Assembly (NCBI GenBank): GCA_036563805.1
Contig: DATCLS010000041.1
Coordinates: forward strand, 1-35,813
DNA from: DATCLS01 sp036563805
GTDB lineage: Bacteria > Actinomycetota > Acidimicrobiia > Acidimicrobiales > VFJN01
Direction of reading: 5' to 3'
Length of the DNA: 35,813 nucleotides
The position numbers and the translations under genes were made by a program. Shown here piece by piece: positions 17,062 to 24,962 of this stretch; the stretch's first letter is position 1; every line of letters starts with the position of its first letter. The notes under the pieces were generated by a model. It was not told where the DNA came from, searched no databases, and saw only the letters and a list, made by a program, of their open reading frames with translations.

Positions 17062-18072
17062 TCAGCCGGCGTCCGCCGGCGCGCCGGCGGACCGGGCCCG
17101 CGCTGCGTAGCCCGGGTTCACGATCGAGTCGACCCGGCGGCCGGCGAGGAACGCGACGACCTGCTCGGCGGCGCGGGTGGGCAGCTCGGCCACGGCCGCT
17201 GGCGAATACCACGCTGCGTGCGGCGTGAGCAGGAGGTTCGGCGCCGAGCGCAGCGGGTGGGGGTCGGGGAGGGGCTCGCGTCGGAAGACGTCGAGGGCGG
17301 CGCCGCCGAGGTGCCCCGATCGTAGCAACCGCGCCAGCGCGTCCTCGTCGATCAGCTCGCCCCGGCACGTGTTGACCACGTAGCTCCCCGGCCGCATCGA
17401 CCGCAGCGCCCGCTCGTCGATGAGCCCGCGCGTGGCCTCGGTCAGCGGAACGTGCAGGCTCAGGATGTCGGCGCAGGCGAGCGCGTCGGCGAGGGACAGC
17501 GCCCGGAGCCCGTCGGCGGCGATGACGCCAGGGGAGACCCCGGGGTCGTGCACGACGACGTCGAAACCCGCCGCCCGCGCGGTCCGAGCCACGCGCCGCC
17601 CGATGCGCCCGTAGCCGACGACCGCGAAGACCGTCCGGGACGGCCGGCAGGCGGCGGCGCCGTCCTCGGTCACGGACCACCGACCGAGCCGGACGGCGCG
17701 ATCGAGGTCGACCACCCGGCGGCACAGCGAGAGGGCGAGCGCCATGGTGTGGGCCGCCACCTCCTCGACGCAGTAGTCCGGCGTGTTGGCCACCGCCACG
17801 CCGCGAGCCGTGGCGGCGTCCACGTCGATCATGTCGTAGCCGATCCCGAGCCGGGAGACGAACCGGCAGGCGCGCAGCTCGGCCAGCACCGCGTCGGTGA
17901 TCGGCGCCCATTGGACGATCAGCGCCGACGCGTCGCGCGCCTGGCGGATGACGTCCTCCGGCGTCCGGCACGCGGCCCGACGCACCGCGATCCCGGCCGC
18001 TCCCAGGATCGCTTCCGGGATGCCGTCGTCGGGCAGGTCGGAATCGGTGATGACGACGACGTCGTGGCCCAC
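17062..18072 (-). CDS. CtBP-like D-2-hydroxyacid dehydrogenase
   Basis: A 336-residue NAD-dependent 2-hydroxyacid dehydrogenase, closest in style to the C-terminal-binding-protein-like subgroup (LIVQWAPITDAVL, SRLGIGYDMIDVDAA, NTPDYCVEEVAAHT). The dinucleotide motif is VVGYGRIG (151-158). The catalytic triad is R237 (TCRGELID), E266 (RREPLPD) and H285 (TPHAAWYS). The enzyme interconverts a 2-keto acid and a 2-hydroxy acid, so it may act on a keto or lactate product of the pathway. The start is GTG 18072, preceded by AGGAGGAGG. The frame runs further upstream but reads as Arg/Pro-rich non-family sequence. It is divergent from the FAH gene across operator 3. Confidence 0.87.
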   Translation of the reverse strand: MGHDVVVITDSDLPDDGIPEAILGAAGIAVRRAACRTPEDVIRQARDASALIVQWAPITDAVLAELRACRFVSRLGIGYDMIDVDAATARGVAVANTPDYCVEEVAAHTMALALSLCRRVVDLDRAVRLGRWSVTEDGAAACRPSRTVFAVVGYGRIGRRVARTARAAGFDVVVHDPGVSPGVIAADGLRALSLADALACADILSLHVPLTEATRGLIDERALRSMRPGSYVVNTCRGELIDEDALARLLRSGHLGGAALDVFRREPLPDPHPLRSAPNLLLTPHAAWYSPAAVAELPTRAAEQVVAFLAGRRVDSIVNPGYAARARSAGAPADAG

Positions 18073-18094
18073 ACGCGCCTCCTCCTGGTTGCTA

Positions 18095-18108
18095 GATACT
18101 ATAGCCTT
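18095..18108. promoter_or_regulatory. GntR-type operator 3 in a divergent dehydrogenase/FAH promoter
   Basis: TACTATAGCC (18097-18106) is centred on CTATAG, in a 41-bp divergent gap. On the plus strand TATAGC (18100-18105) lies eight bases before GTG 18114, consistent with a leaderless or nearly leaderless message. On the minus strand TATAGT (18103-18098) would give a short leader carrying the GGAGGAGG before GTG 18072. The right half-site is the least conserved of the five. Confidence 0.55.
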
Positions 18109-18113
18109 AGGCG

Positions 18114-18902
18114 GTGCGTGTGATCCGGTTCCTGCGAGACGGCGAGGTGGCGGCGGGCGTCGTCGACCACGAGGGCGTCGTGCACGACGCCGGCGACGAC
18201 CCGTTGCGGCCGACGCCGCGCGGCCCGGCGCTCGGGCCGGTGGACGAGCTCGAGCTCCTGGCCCCGGTCGCGCCGCCCAAGGTCGTGTGCGTCGGCGTGA
18301 ACTACGTGGCCCACGGCTCCGAGGCCGGCATGGCGCCGCCGGACGCACCGCTCCTGTTCGCGAAGTTCCCGACGTCGGTCGTCGGGCCCGGCGCGGCGAT
18401 CGTGGTGCCGCCCGGGTCGACCCAGGTCGACTACGAGGCCGAGCTCGGCGTCGTGATCGGCCGCCGGACGAGCGGCGTGTCGACGGCGGCGGCGCTCGCG
18501 TCCGTGTGGGGCTACACCTGCGTGAACGACGTGTCGGCCCGGGACATGCAGTTCGCGGACGGCCAATGGGTGCGCGGCAAGAGCCAGGACACGTTCTGCC
18601 CGATCGGCCCGGCGGTCGTGACCGCCGACGAGATCGAGGATCCGCAGTCGCTCGAGGTGTCGTGCCTGGTCAACGGCGAGCTCCGCCAGCGCGCGTCGAC
18701 GGCCGACATGATCTTCGGGGTGGCCGAGCTGATCTCCTACATCAGCCGTGGCATCACGCTCGAGCCCGGGGACGTCATCGCCACCGGCACGCCGGCGGGC
18801 GTCGGCATGTCGATGGATCCCCCGCGCTACCTGGCCGACGGGGACGTCGTCGAGGTGCGCGTGTCGGGGGTCGGGGCGCTGCGGAACCCGGTCGTCGCCT
18901 AG
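18114..18902 (+). CDS. FAH-family hydrolase (2,4-diketo-3-deoxy-rhamnonate hydrolase-like)
   Basis: A 262-residue fumarylacetoacetate-hydrolase-family enzyme; these cleave C-C bonds of beta-diketo acids using Mg/Mn. A short N-terminal domain leads to PPKVVCVGVNYVAHGSE. The metal-binding DYEAELGVVIGR and VNDVSARDMQ follow, then GKSQDTFCPIGP, SRGITLEPGDVIATGTPAGVG (shown in part) and a C-terminal VRVSGVGALRNPV. In the non-phosphorylating L-rhamnose/L-fucose route such an enzyme (LRA6) yields pyruvate and lactate, which fits the neighbours. Acylpyruvase or aromatic-pathway activities are alternatives. There is no SD before GTG 18114; GTG 18120 is also possible. The GntR gene follows 39 bp downstream with its own site. 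Confidence 0.85.
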   Translation: MRVIRFLRDGEVAAGVVDHEGVVHDAGDDPLRPTPRGPALGPVDELELLAPVAPPKVVCVGVNYVAHGSEAGMAPPDAPLLFAKFPTSVVGPGAAIVVPPGSTQVDYEAELGVVIGRRTSGVSTAAALASVWGYTCVNDVSARDMQFADGQWVRGKSQDTFCPIGPAVVTADEIEDPQSLEVSCLVNGELRQRASTADMIFGVAELISYISRGITLEPGDVIATGTPAGVGMSMDPPRYLADGDVVEVRVSGVGALRNPVVA

Positions 18903-18929
18903 CGGGCGCGGCGGGCGCCGGGCGGTCGA

Positions 18930-18941
18930 TACGCTATAGCA
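18930..18941 (+). promoter_or_regulatory. GntR-type operator 4, autoregulatory
   Basis: CGCTATAGCA (18932-18941) abuts the ATG of the GntR gene (18942). TACGCT (18930-18935), six bases before the ATG, could be a weak -10 for a leaderless message. The site would let the regulator control its own synthesis independently of the FAH gene upstream. Confidence 0.55.
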
Positions 18942-19649
18942 ATGGCTCTCCAGCCGCCGCCGGCCACGGTCGTGGACCACATCGTCGACGAGTTGCGCCG
19001 CGCCATCTACGGGCGGCAGTTCAAGCCCGGCGACCGCCTGATCGAGCGCCAACTGGCAGCCGATCTCGGCGTCAGCCACATCCCCGTGCGGGAGGCCCTC
19101 GCCCGGCTCACCGAGGAGGGGCTGCTGGAACGGCTCCCCCGGCGCGGCTGTCGTGTGGCCACGATCACGACCAAGGAGCTCGACGAGTTCGCCTCCATCC
19201 GCGAGCTCCTCGAGCAGTTCGTCGCCGTCCGGGTCCAGCGGCATCTCACCCCCGAGCGCGAGGCCGAGCTGCGGGCGCTCACCGACGCGATGACCGCGGC
19301 GGCCGCCGCCGGCGACCGGGCCGAGGTGCTGCGCCTAGACGAGGAGTTCCACCAACGCCTGTGGACGCTCGCCGATCACAAGCTCCTGCGGGAGCTGGCG
19401 AGCCAGCTGCGCAACCGGCTCAGCGGCTTCTTGTACGCCGCCACGATGTCGCTCGAGGGGGCCGAGCTGGAGGCCCACGCCCGCACCCACGTCGAGCTGC
19501 TCGACGCGGTCGCCAGCCGGCGCGTCGGGCAGGCGAAGGCCGTGACGGCCAAGCACATCCGCACGGCCATGGACCGGATACGGCGCACGCTTGACGTCCC
19601 GGCCTCCGAGGAGGGCCCGGCCTCCGGGGAGTCGGAGATCACGACCTGA
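18942..19649 (+). CDS. GntR-family regulator, FCD (FadR/VanR-like) type
   Basis: A 235-residue regulator. The N-terminal winged helix-turn-helix (about 8-75) shows VVDHIVDELRRAIYGRQFKPG and ERQLAADLGVSHIPVREAL segments (each shown in part). The C-terminal FCD ligand domain (about 80-215) keeps the metal/ligand residues D and H in LDEEFHQRLW and H in HARTHVELLDAV and AKHIRTAM. FCD regulators typically bind acidic sugars or organic acids and release DNA on binding. Five CTATAG-centred palindromes surround the gene, one directly before its start, so it is the likely master repressor of the cluster. Its end overlaps the convergent dimethylformamidase-like gene by 11 bases. Confidence 0.88.
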   Translation: MALQPPPATVVDHIVDELRRAIYGRQFKPGDRLIERQLAADLGVSHIPVREALARLTEEGLLERLPRRGCRVATITTKELDEFASIRELLEQFVAVRVQRHLTPEREAELRALTDAMTAAAAAGDRAEVLRLDEEFHQRLWTLADHKLLRELASQLRNRLSGFLYAATMSLEGAELEAHARTHVELLDAVASRRVGQAKAVTAKHIRTAMDRIRRTLDVPASEEGPASGESEITT

Positions 19650-21873
19650 TCGGGGCGCAGTCGAACGGTTCGGGATCGAGAAACCGCCGGAGGACGTTGC
19701 CGGTCAGCCGGGCGACGTTGTTGTCGTAGCCGGCGTGGGCCAGGCAGCCGGCCCAGGCGACCGAGCCGGTCGAGAACACGGCCCCGCCGGCCGCCGTCTC
19801 GAAGAACGTCAGGTCGGCCCGGAGCCGCGGGTGGAGCTGCTCCTCGACGGGTGCCTGCCAGTGCTCCGTGTTCGTGGGGCGGGCGGTGGCGACGACGAGG
19901 GCGTGGCGGGGGGTGCCCAGGCGGTGGTCGGCGCGGTCGAGCTCGTAGCCGGCGGCTCCGTAGGCGAGGACCGGGTTCGGGACGTCGCCGATGAGCTCGT
20001 CGTCGCCGATGCCCTCGAACGCGAAGGCGACTCGGGGGTCGTGGCTGGCGGGGGTGCGCACGTACGCGCAGCCGTTGGCCAGACCGCTGGCCCACTCGGC
20101 CGAGAACCCGACGCCCACGAGCCGCTGCGGGGCCCGGCCGCGCCAGCGCCACGTCCCGCCCTGCTCGCCCGTGGTGCTCAGGAACGACTCGCCCGGGGCG
20201 GTGTGCCAGGCGGCGGTGGCGGCGCCGTGTCGGCGGACCTCGATGGTGTGCCCCTCCTCCGGGTCGAGGCCCGTCACCCAGTAGAGGCCGTTGCCGGACA
20301 GGTACAGGTAGCGCCCGCCCGCCCCGAGGTAGGCGTCCAGGGCGTCGAGCATGGCCGCGCTCCAGTACTCGGCGTGCGTGCCCGAGACCACGACCCGGTA
20401 GCGCTGGAGGAGGGCCGCGCCCTCGCGGTGGACGTCCAGGTCGGTGACGACGTCGACGGCCTGGCCTTCATGGTGGAGCCAGCGGAGCACGTCCAGGTCG
20501 GCGCTGAGCTGGTGGGGAAGCTCGCCGTAGGGCGGCCCCCAGGTGGGCCCGCCGGTGAACGTGCCCCGCCGCATCACGTGGCCGGGGCGCATGTCGACGA
20601 TCGGTCGCAGCCAGGACGCGTAGGCCACGCCGCTGCCGTCGGCGTGCCGGTCGTAGAGGCTGTTGAGCCGGTGGTCGACGATGTAGCGGCCGGCCGCCGA
20701 CGGGTTCGGCTCGAGCTGTTGGAACCCCCGGAAGTTGCCGTACGCCAACCAGCTGAACACCGGGGCGACGAACAGCACGGGGGCCGTGGCCTCCCCGTCC
20801 GGCGGCCGCACGACGATCGGGACGGTGTCCTCGCCCGCCCCCACGATCCTCGCCCCGTAGATTCCGCTCGGGAGGCCCTCGTCGACCTCCCACTCGACGG
20901 TCGGCTCCCAGCCCGCGTCGTCGAGGTCGTCGTCGTGGAAGTGGATGGCGTCGTACCGGTCCGGCGCGTCGTGCAGGCCGGTGACGGTGTCGTCCCAGCC
21001 CGGCCCGGTCACGGCCCGGGTCGGCATCTGGACCGTGCGGCCGTGGGCCCCATGGGGGGACGTGTCGACCACCCGGCGGGTGTCGACGTCGCGGGCGAAG
21101 TCCCATGCGCCGATGACCGCCTCGTGGCGGGGCTCGAGCCCCTGGTCGGCCAGCAGCTCGGCGGGCGTCAGCACGGCGCGGTACAGCCGCGGGCGCGCCA
21201 CCTTGCCGTTGAAGTGGCGGGTCGTGCGGTAGCCGGCGCCGTCGGGCACGGCTGACGCCGCGATCGTCAGCGGCAGGTCGGCGCCCGAAGCGGGGGCGGG
21301 GCCCTCCACCCAGCGCGTGACCGGGGCGTCGTCCACGACCGCGCCGTGGATGGTGTCGGCCTGCCGGTGCACCGCCAGCGACAGGAGGCGGTCGCCGAGG
21401 TCGTAGGCGGCCCCGATCAGGTACCAGGTCCCGTCGTCGAGCGGTCGGGCGGTGACGGCCGAGCCCCGGACGCCGTCCGCTCCCACGACCTCCAGCAGGA
21501 GGTGCCCCTCGGGGGTCGTCGAGACGGCCCACGACGCGCCGGTGGCGTCGCGCTTCGCCATGACCACCTGCACCCCCGCCGCGAGGAGCGTCGGGAGCAT
21601 CCAGAACGACACGGACAGCTGCTCGCCGACCCGGAGGTGGGGAGCGTCGGGCACCACGACCGCCGACCCCGTCGCCAGATCCTGCCGGCGCACGGCGTAG
21701 CGGCCGGCGAGGCGGCTGCCCGCCACCGGCGCGTCCGCCGCCCGATCAGGCGCCTCGTCCGTTCCGAGTCGGACGAGCGACACGTCGACCGTCCCGGCGT
21801 CGGCGGAGACCGCCAGACGGGTGCGGTCTCCGGGTCGGACCGTGACCGCATCGAAGTAGCCGACGACCTCCAC
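19639..21873 (-). CDS. N,N-dimethylformamidase large-subunit-like protein
   Basis: A 744-residue protein. The N-terminal part carries a LamG/concanavalin-like domain (about 75-240, with FWMLPTL and HFNGKVARPRLYRA). The C-terminal part is the DMFA2_C-type domain: VAPVFSWLAYGNF, LNSLYDRHADGSGV, QLSADLDVLRWLHHEG, VVVSGTHAEYWSAAMLDAL and YLSGNGLYWVTGLDPE. In true dimethylformamidase a mononuclear iron held by Tyr and Glu hydrolyses the amide. Candidate Tyr residues occur in these segments, but I cannot assign ligands. No gene for the small DmfA1 subunit is present, so a related amide or C-N hydrolysis is likelier than DMF breakdown. The start is GTG 21873, with GAGGGGG upstream. It is divergent from the ABC operon across operator 5. 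Confidence 0.75.
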   Translation of the reverse strand: MEVVGYFDAVTVRPGDRTRLAVSADAGTVDVSLVRLGTDEAPDRAADAPVAGSRLAGRYAVRRQDLATGSAVVVPDAPHLRVGEQLSVSFWMLPTLLAAGVQVVMAKRDATGASWAVSTTPEGHLLLEVVGADGVRGSAVTARPLDDGTWYLIGAAYDLGDRLLSLAVHRQADTIHGAVVDDAPVTRWVEGPAPASGADLPLTIAASAVPDGAGYRTTRHFNGKVARPRLYRAVLTPAELLADQGLEPRHEAVIGAWDFARDVDTRRVVDTSPHGAHGRTVQMPTRAVTGPGWDDTVTGLHDAPDRYDAIHFHDDDLDDAGWEPTVEWEVDEGLPSGIYGARIVGAGEDTVPIVVRPPDGEATAPVLFVAPVFSWLAYGNFRGFQQLEPNPSAAGRYIVDHRLNSLYDRHADGSGVAYASWLRPIVDMRPGHVMRRGTFTGGPTWGPPYGELPHQLSADLDVLRWLHHEGQAVDVVTDLDVHREGAALLQRYRVVVSGTHAEYWSAAMLDALDAYLGAGGRYLYLSGNGLYWVTGLDPEEGHTIEVRRHGAATAAWHTAPGESFLSTTGEQGGTWRWRGRAPQRLVGVGFSAEWASGLANGCAYVRTPASHDPRVAFAFEGIGDDELIGDVPNPVLAYGAAGYELDRADHRLGTPRHALVVATARPTNTEHWQAPVEEQLHPRLRADLTFFETAAGGAVFSTGSVAWAGCLAHAGYDNNVARLTGNVLRRFLDPEPFDCAPIRS

Positions 21874-21898
21874 CGAAACCCCCTCGCATCCTTGTTGC

Positions 21899-21917
21899 GA
21901 TATACTATAGTAAACGC
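21899..21917. promoter_or_regulatory. GntR-type operator 5 and leaderless promoter
   Basis: The perfect palindrome TACTATAGTA lies at 21903-21912. On the plus strand TATAGT (21906-21911) is followed by six bases and then ATG 21918, the same geometry as operator 1. On the minus strand the mirrored TATAGT would give the dimethylformamidase-like gene a leader of about 24 bases containing its SD. Confidence 0.65.
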
Positions 21918-21992
21918 ATGGCAGATCGGCGTCGGGGGGACCGGGAGGCCCGGAGGACGGGGCGGGGCTGCGCCAGGAGCGTTGCACGGTGA
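21918..21992 (+). CDS. 24-residue leaderless upstream frame
   Basis: This small frame begins six bases after the -10-like TATAGT and ends in TGA 21990-21992, which overlaps the GTG start (21989-21991) of the first permease. It encodes a very Arg/Gly-rich peptide (starts MADRRRGDRE). AGGAG near its end could help ribosomes restart on the permease. The position matches a leaderless coupling cistron. The peptide itself resembles nothing I know, and its composition is what random G+C-rich DNA would give, so its coding status is uncertain. Confidence 0.45.
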   Translation: MADRRRGDREARRTGRGCARSVAR

Positions 21993-22996
21993 GGGCGCTC
22001 GTCCTCCGACGGCTGGCCGTGCTGCCGGTCCTGCTCCTCGGTACGACCCTGCTCGTCTTCGTCCTGGGTCGCTTGGCCCCGGGCGACCCCGCGGAGCTGT
22101 TCGCCGGGGGTCATCAGGCCGATCCCGAGGTGATCGAGCGCGTGCGCACCGAGTGGGGGCTGGAAGACCCGCTGCCGGTCCAGTACGCCCGCTACGTCGG
22201 CCGGGTCGTGCGCGGCGACCTCGGGCGCTCGACGACGCAGCAGGCCGACGTGACCGACGTGCTCGGCCGTCGGCTCCCGGCCTCCCTCGAGCTGACCGGC
22301 GGGGCGCTGCTGATCGGCGTCCCGGTGGGCGTGGGGCTGGGCGTGGCCGCGGCGCGCCACCGGGGCCGCGCCCTCGACGACGCGTCCCGGCTGGTCGCCA
22401 TGGCCGGGGCATCGGCGCCGATCTTCTGGGTGGCACTGGTGCTCGGCTACCTCTTCTCGGTGCGTCTGGGCTGGCTGCCGCTCAGCGGTCGGCTCCCCCC
22501 GTTCACGACGGTGGACGAGGTGACCGGCTTCTACACGGTCGACGCGCTGCTGCAGGGCGATCTCGACCTCTTCGGGTCCGTCCTGCGTCACCTCGCCCTC
22601 CCCGTGATCACCCTGGCGATCGTGCCGGCCGCGGTCCTGGCGCGCTTCGCCCGGGCGAGCTTCCTGGAGGTGCTCGGCGAGAACTACATCCGGACGGCCC
22701 ACGCCTACGGGATCCCGCAGAGAACGGTCGTCTGGCGCCTGGCGGCCCGGAACGCCGTCCTGCCCCTGATCACGCTGCTGAGCCTGCTGCTGCCCGCGCT
22801 CATCGTCGGTGCCGTGCTGGTCGAGAACGTGTTCTCGTGGCCCGGGGTCGGCTCGTTCCTGCTCGAGGCCCTGCAGGCCCGCGACTACGCCGTCGTGCAG
22901 TCCGTCACGCTGATCGTCGCCGCCATCTACGCGCTGACGGGCCTGGCCGCTGACGTCGCCTACGCCGCCCTCGACCCCCGGACCCGCCGCTCATGA
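21989..22996 (+). CDS. ABC transporter permease, DppB/OppB type
   Basis: A 335-residue inner-membrane permease with six predicted helices. It has the N-terminal LRRLAVLPVLLLGTTLLVFV helix, the LAPGDPAE segment after it (a family hallmark), GLEDPLPVQYARYV, and the EAA loop near ENYIRTAHAYGIPQRTVVWR. A C-terminal VLVENVFSWPGVGSFLLEAL follows. The start is GTG 21989, overlapping the stop of the preceding small frame, with AGGAG ten bases upstream. The next permease gene overlaps by four bases. With the second permease, two ATPases and probably the lipoprotein at 12697, it forms an Opp/Dpp-type importer. Confidence 0.92.
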   Translation: MRALVLRRLAVLPVLLLGTTLLVFVLGRLAPGDPAELFAGGHQADPEVIERVRTEWGLEDPLPVQYARYVGRVVRGDLGRSTTQQADVTDVLGRRLPASLELTGGALLIGVPVGVGLGVAAARHRGRALDDASRLVAMAGASAPIFWVALVLGYLFSVRLGWLPLSGRLPPFTTVDEVTGFYTVDALLQGDLDLFGSVLRHLALPVITLAIVPAAVLARFARASFLEVLGENYIRTAHAYGIPQRTVVWRLAARNAVLPLITLLSLLLPALIVGAVLVENVFSWPGVGSFLLEALQARDYAVVQSVTLIVAAIYALTGLAADVAYAALDPRTRRS

Positions 22997-23955
22997 CCAC
23001 GCCGCCCGCCGACCTCCCGACCGAGGCGACCGCCGCCCTGGCGGCGCCCCTGCCCGAGGCCGAGCTGTCCGCGGCCGAGCTGCCGACGGCCGGGCTGCCC
23101 GAGGCCGGGCCCCGACGGTCCCACGGGCGCGGCCGGGCGGTCCTCCGCCGCCTGTTCAGGAGCAAGCTGTCGGGCGCCGGGGTCCTGGTGCTCGCGGTCG
23201 TCGTCGTGGCGGTGACCGTCGGCCCGTTCGTCTGGACCGTCGACCCCAACGAGCAGGACCTCCTCGCCCGGTCGGCGAACCCCTCGGCGGAGCACCCGCT
23301 CGGGACCGACTCCCTCGGCCGTGACGTGCTGAGCCGCGTGCTCCACGGCGGGCGGGCGTCCCTGTCGATCGCGCTGGTGGCGGTGGCCGTCTCGACCACC
23401 ATCGGCGGGTCGATCGGGCTGGTCGCCGGGTTCGTGCGCGGGGTCACCGACAGCATCCTCATGCGCCTGATGGACGTGCTCCTCGCGCTGCCGTCCCTCC
23501 TCCTCGCCCTGCTGGTCTCGGCCACGCTCGGGCCCAGCGTCCGCAACACGGTGATCGCCGTCGTCCTCCCGAGCATCCCCGCGGACGCCCGGATGGTCCG
23601 CTCCGTCGTCCTGTCGGTGCGGGAGCGCGACTTCGTCCTCGCCGCCCGGGCCAGCGGCGTGCGGCCCTGGCGGATCATGGTCCGGCACGTGCTGGCCAAC
23701 TGCCTCGGCACGGTGCTCGTGATGGCATCGGTCAGCCTCGGCTTCGTCCTCCTGATCGTCGCCGGCCTCGGCTTCCTCGGCCTCGGCGTGCCGCCGCCGG
23801 ACGCGGAGTGGGGCGCGATGCTCAGCGATGCGAGCACCTACATCGTCAGTCGGCCCGTGGTCGTCCTGGCGCCGGGGCTCGCCATCTTCCTCACCGCGCT
23901 GGCGGCCAACCTCACCGGCGACGCGCTCCGCGACGCCCTGGACCCGAGGGCGTGA
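22993..23955 (+). CDS. ABC transporter permease, DppC/OppC type
   Basis: A 320-residue permease. The first 55 residues are a cytoplasmic tail with imperfect Ala/Glu/Leu/Pro repeats (AEL, LPEAG). Then come the OppC_N helix, HPLGTDSLGRDVLSRVLHGG, the transport helices, the EAA loop (RERDFVLAARASGVRPWRIM) and VAGLGFLGLGVPPPDAEWGAM near the C-terminus (each shown in part). The ATG overlaps the first permease stop (ATGA). The Ala/Pro-rich tail is longer than usual for DppC proteins and looks like slippage-expanded sequence. Confidence 0.92.
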   Translation: MTTPPADLPTEATAALAAPLPEAELSAAELPTAGLPEAGPRRSHGRGRAVLRRLFRSKLSGAGVLVLAVVVVAVTVGPFVWTVDPNEQDLLARSANPSAEHPLGTDSLGRDVLSRVLHGGRASLSIALVAVAVSTTIGGSIGLVAGFVRGVTDSILMRLMDVLLALPSLLLALLVSATLGPSVRNTVIAVVLPSIPADARMVRSVVLSVRERDFVLAARASGVRPWRIMVRHVLANCLGTVLVMASVSLGFVLLIVAGLGFLGLGVPPPDAEWGAMLSDASTYIVSRPVVVLAPGLAIFLTALAANLTGDALRDALDPRA

Positions 23956-23960
23956 GCGCG

Positions 23961-24962
23961 ATGCCCGGTGCGCCCCCGTCCGACGCCCTGCTCGAGGTCC
24001 GGGACCTGTCGATCACCTTCGAGGGTCGCCACGGGCGGACGCACGCCGTGCGGGGCGTCTCGTTCGACGTCGCCGCGGGCGAGCTCGTCGGGATCGTCGG
24101 CGAGTCGGGCTGCGGGAAGTCGGTCACCGCCCGCGCGCTGCTGGGCCTGGTCGACGCCCCCGGGCAGATCACCGACGGCACGATCCGCCTCGACGGTGAC
24201 GACGTCCTCACCATGGACGCCCGGACGTTGCGGTCCGTGCGGGGTCGGCGGATCGCGATGGTCTTCCAGGACCCGATGACCTCGCTCAACCCGGTCTTCA
24301 CCGTCGGCCGGCAGCTCATCGACGTGATGCGCGCCCACGGCCACCCGTCCCCGGAGGCGCGGGCGCTCGAGCTCCTCGAGCAGGTGGAGATCCCGGCCCC
24401 CGCGCTCCGGCTCCGCCAGTACCCGCACGAGCTGTCGGGCGGCATGCGCCAGCGCGTCATGATCGCCATGGCGCTGGCCAACGAGCCCGAGGTCATCGTC
24501 GCCGACGAGCCGACGACGGCCCTGGACGTGACGATCCAGGCGCAGATCCTCGACCTCCTCCGGCGCATCAACCGCGACCAGCAGACTGCGATCGTGCTGA
24601 TCTCCCACAGCCTCGACGTCGTCGTCGACGTCGCCGAGCGGGTGCTCGTGTTCTACGCGGGGCGGATCGTGGAGTCCGGTCCCACCTCGCGGGTGTTCGA
24701 GGCCCCGGCCCACCCGTACACGCGGGCGCTCCTCGGTGTGGTGCCCCGGCCCGGCCGGGCCGCCGTCGAGCCGCTCGCCGGGAGCCCCCCGTCGCTCGCA
24801 CCCCCGCCGGCCGGGTGCGCCTTCGCACCCCGGTGCCGCGCCCGTCTCGACCGCTGCGTCGAGGACGACCCCGCCCTCGACGTCGTCGACGGCACGCCGG
24901 GCCACGCGGCCGCGTGCTGGCTGGACGTATCCCCTCGCCACGAGCCCGGGCGGACGGCATGA
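23961..24962 (+). CDS. ABC transporter ATPase, OppD/DppD type
   Basis: A 333-residue nucleotide-binding subunit. Walker A is GESGCGKS, the Q-loop FQDPMTSLNP, the ABC signature LSGGMRQR, Walker B VIVADEPTTALD and the switch His in LISHSLDVV. The C-terminal oligopeptide-type extension has HPYTRALL and a Cys cluster (CAFAPRCRARLDRC and a later Cys), which in DppD-like proteins can hold an iron-sulfur cluster. I prefer ATG 23961; GTG 23952, overlapping the permease stop as GTGA, is equally in frame. It powers import together with the OppF-type partner that follows. Confidence 0.92.
   Translation: MPGAPPSDALLEVRDLSITFEGRHGRTHAVRGVSFDVAAGELVGIVGESGCGKSVTARALLGLVDAPGQITDGTIRLDGDDVLTMDARTLRSVRGRRIAMVFQDPMTSLNPVFTVGRQLIDVMRAHGHPSPEARALELLEQVEIPAPALRLRQYPHELSGGMRQRVMIAMALANEPEVIVADEPTTALDVTIQAQILDLLRRINRDQQTAIVLISHSLDVVVDVAERVLVFYAGRIVESGPTSRVFEAPAHPYTRALLGVVPRPGRAAVEPLAGSPPSLAPPPAGCAFAPRCRARLDRCVEDDPALDVVDGTPGHAAACWLDVSPRHEPGRTA

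Noticed and set aside
9716..21912. CTATAG sites as nothing more than -10 promoter boxes
   Set aside because: The -10 reading is probably also true, but the dyad symmetry, the shared flanking bases and the placement around a GntR gene go beyond what a -10 box needs.
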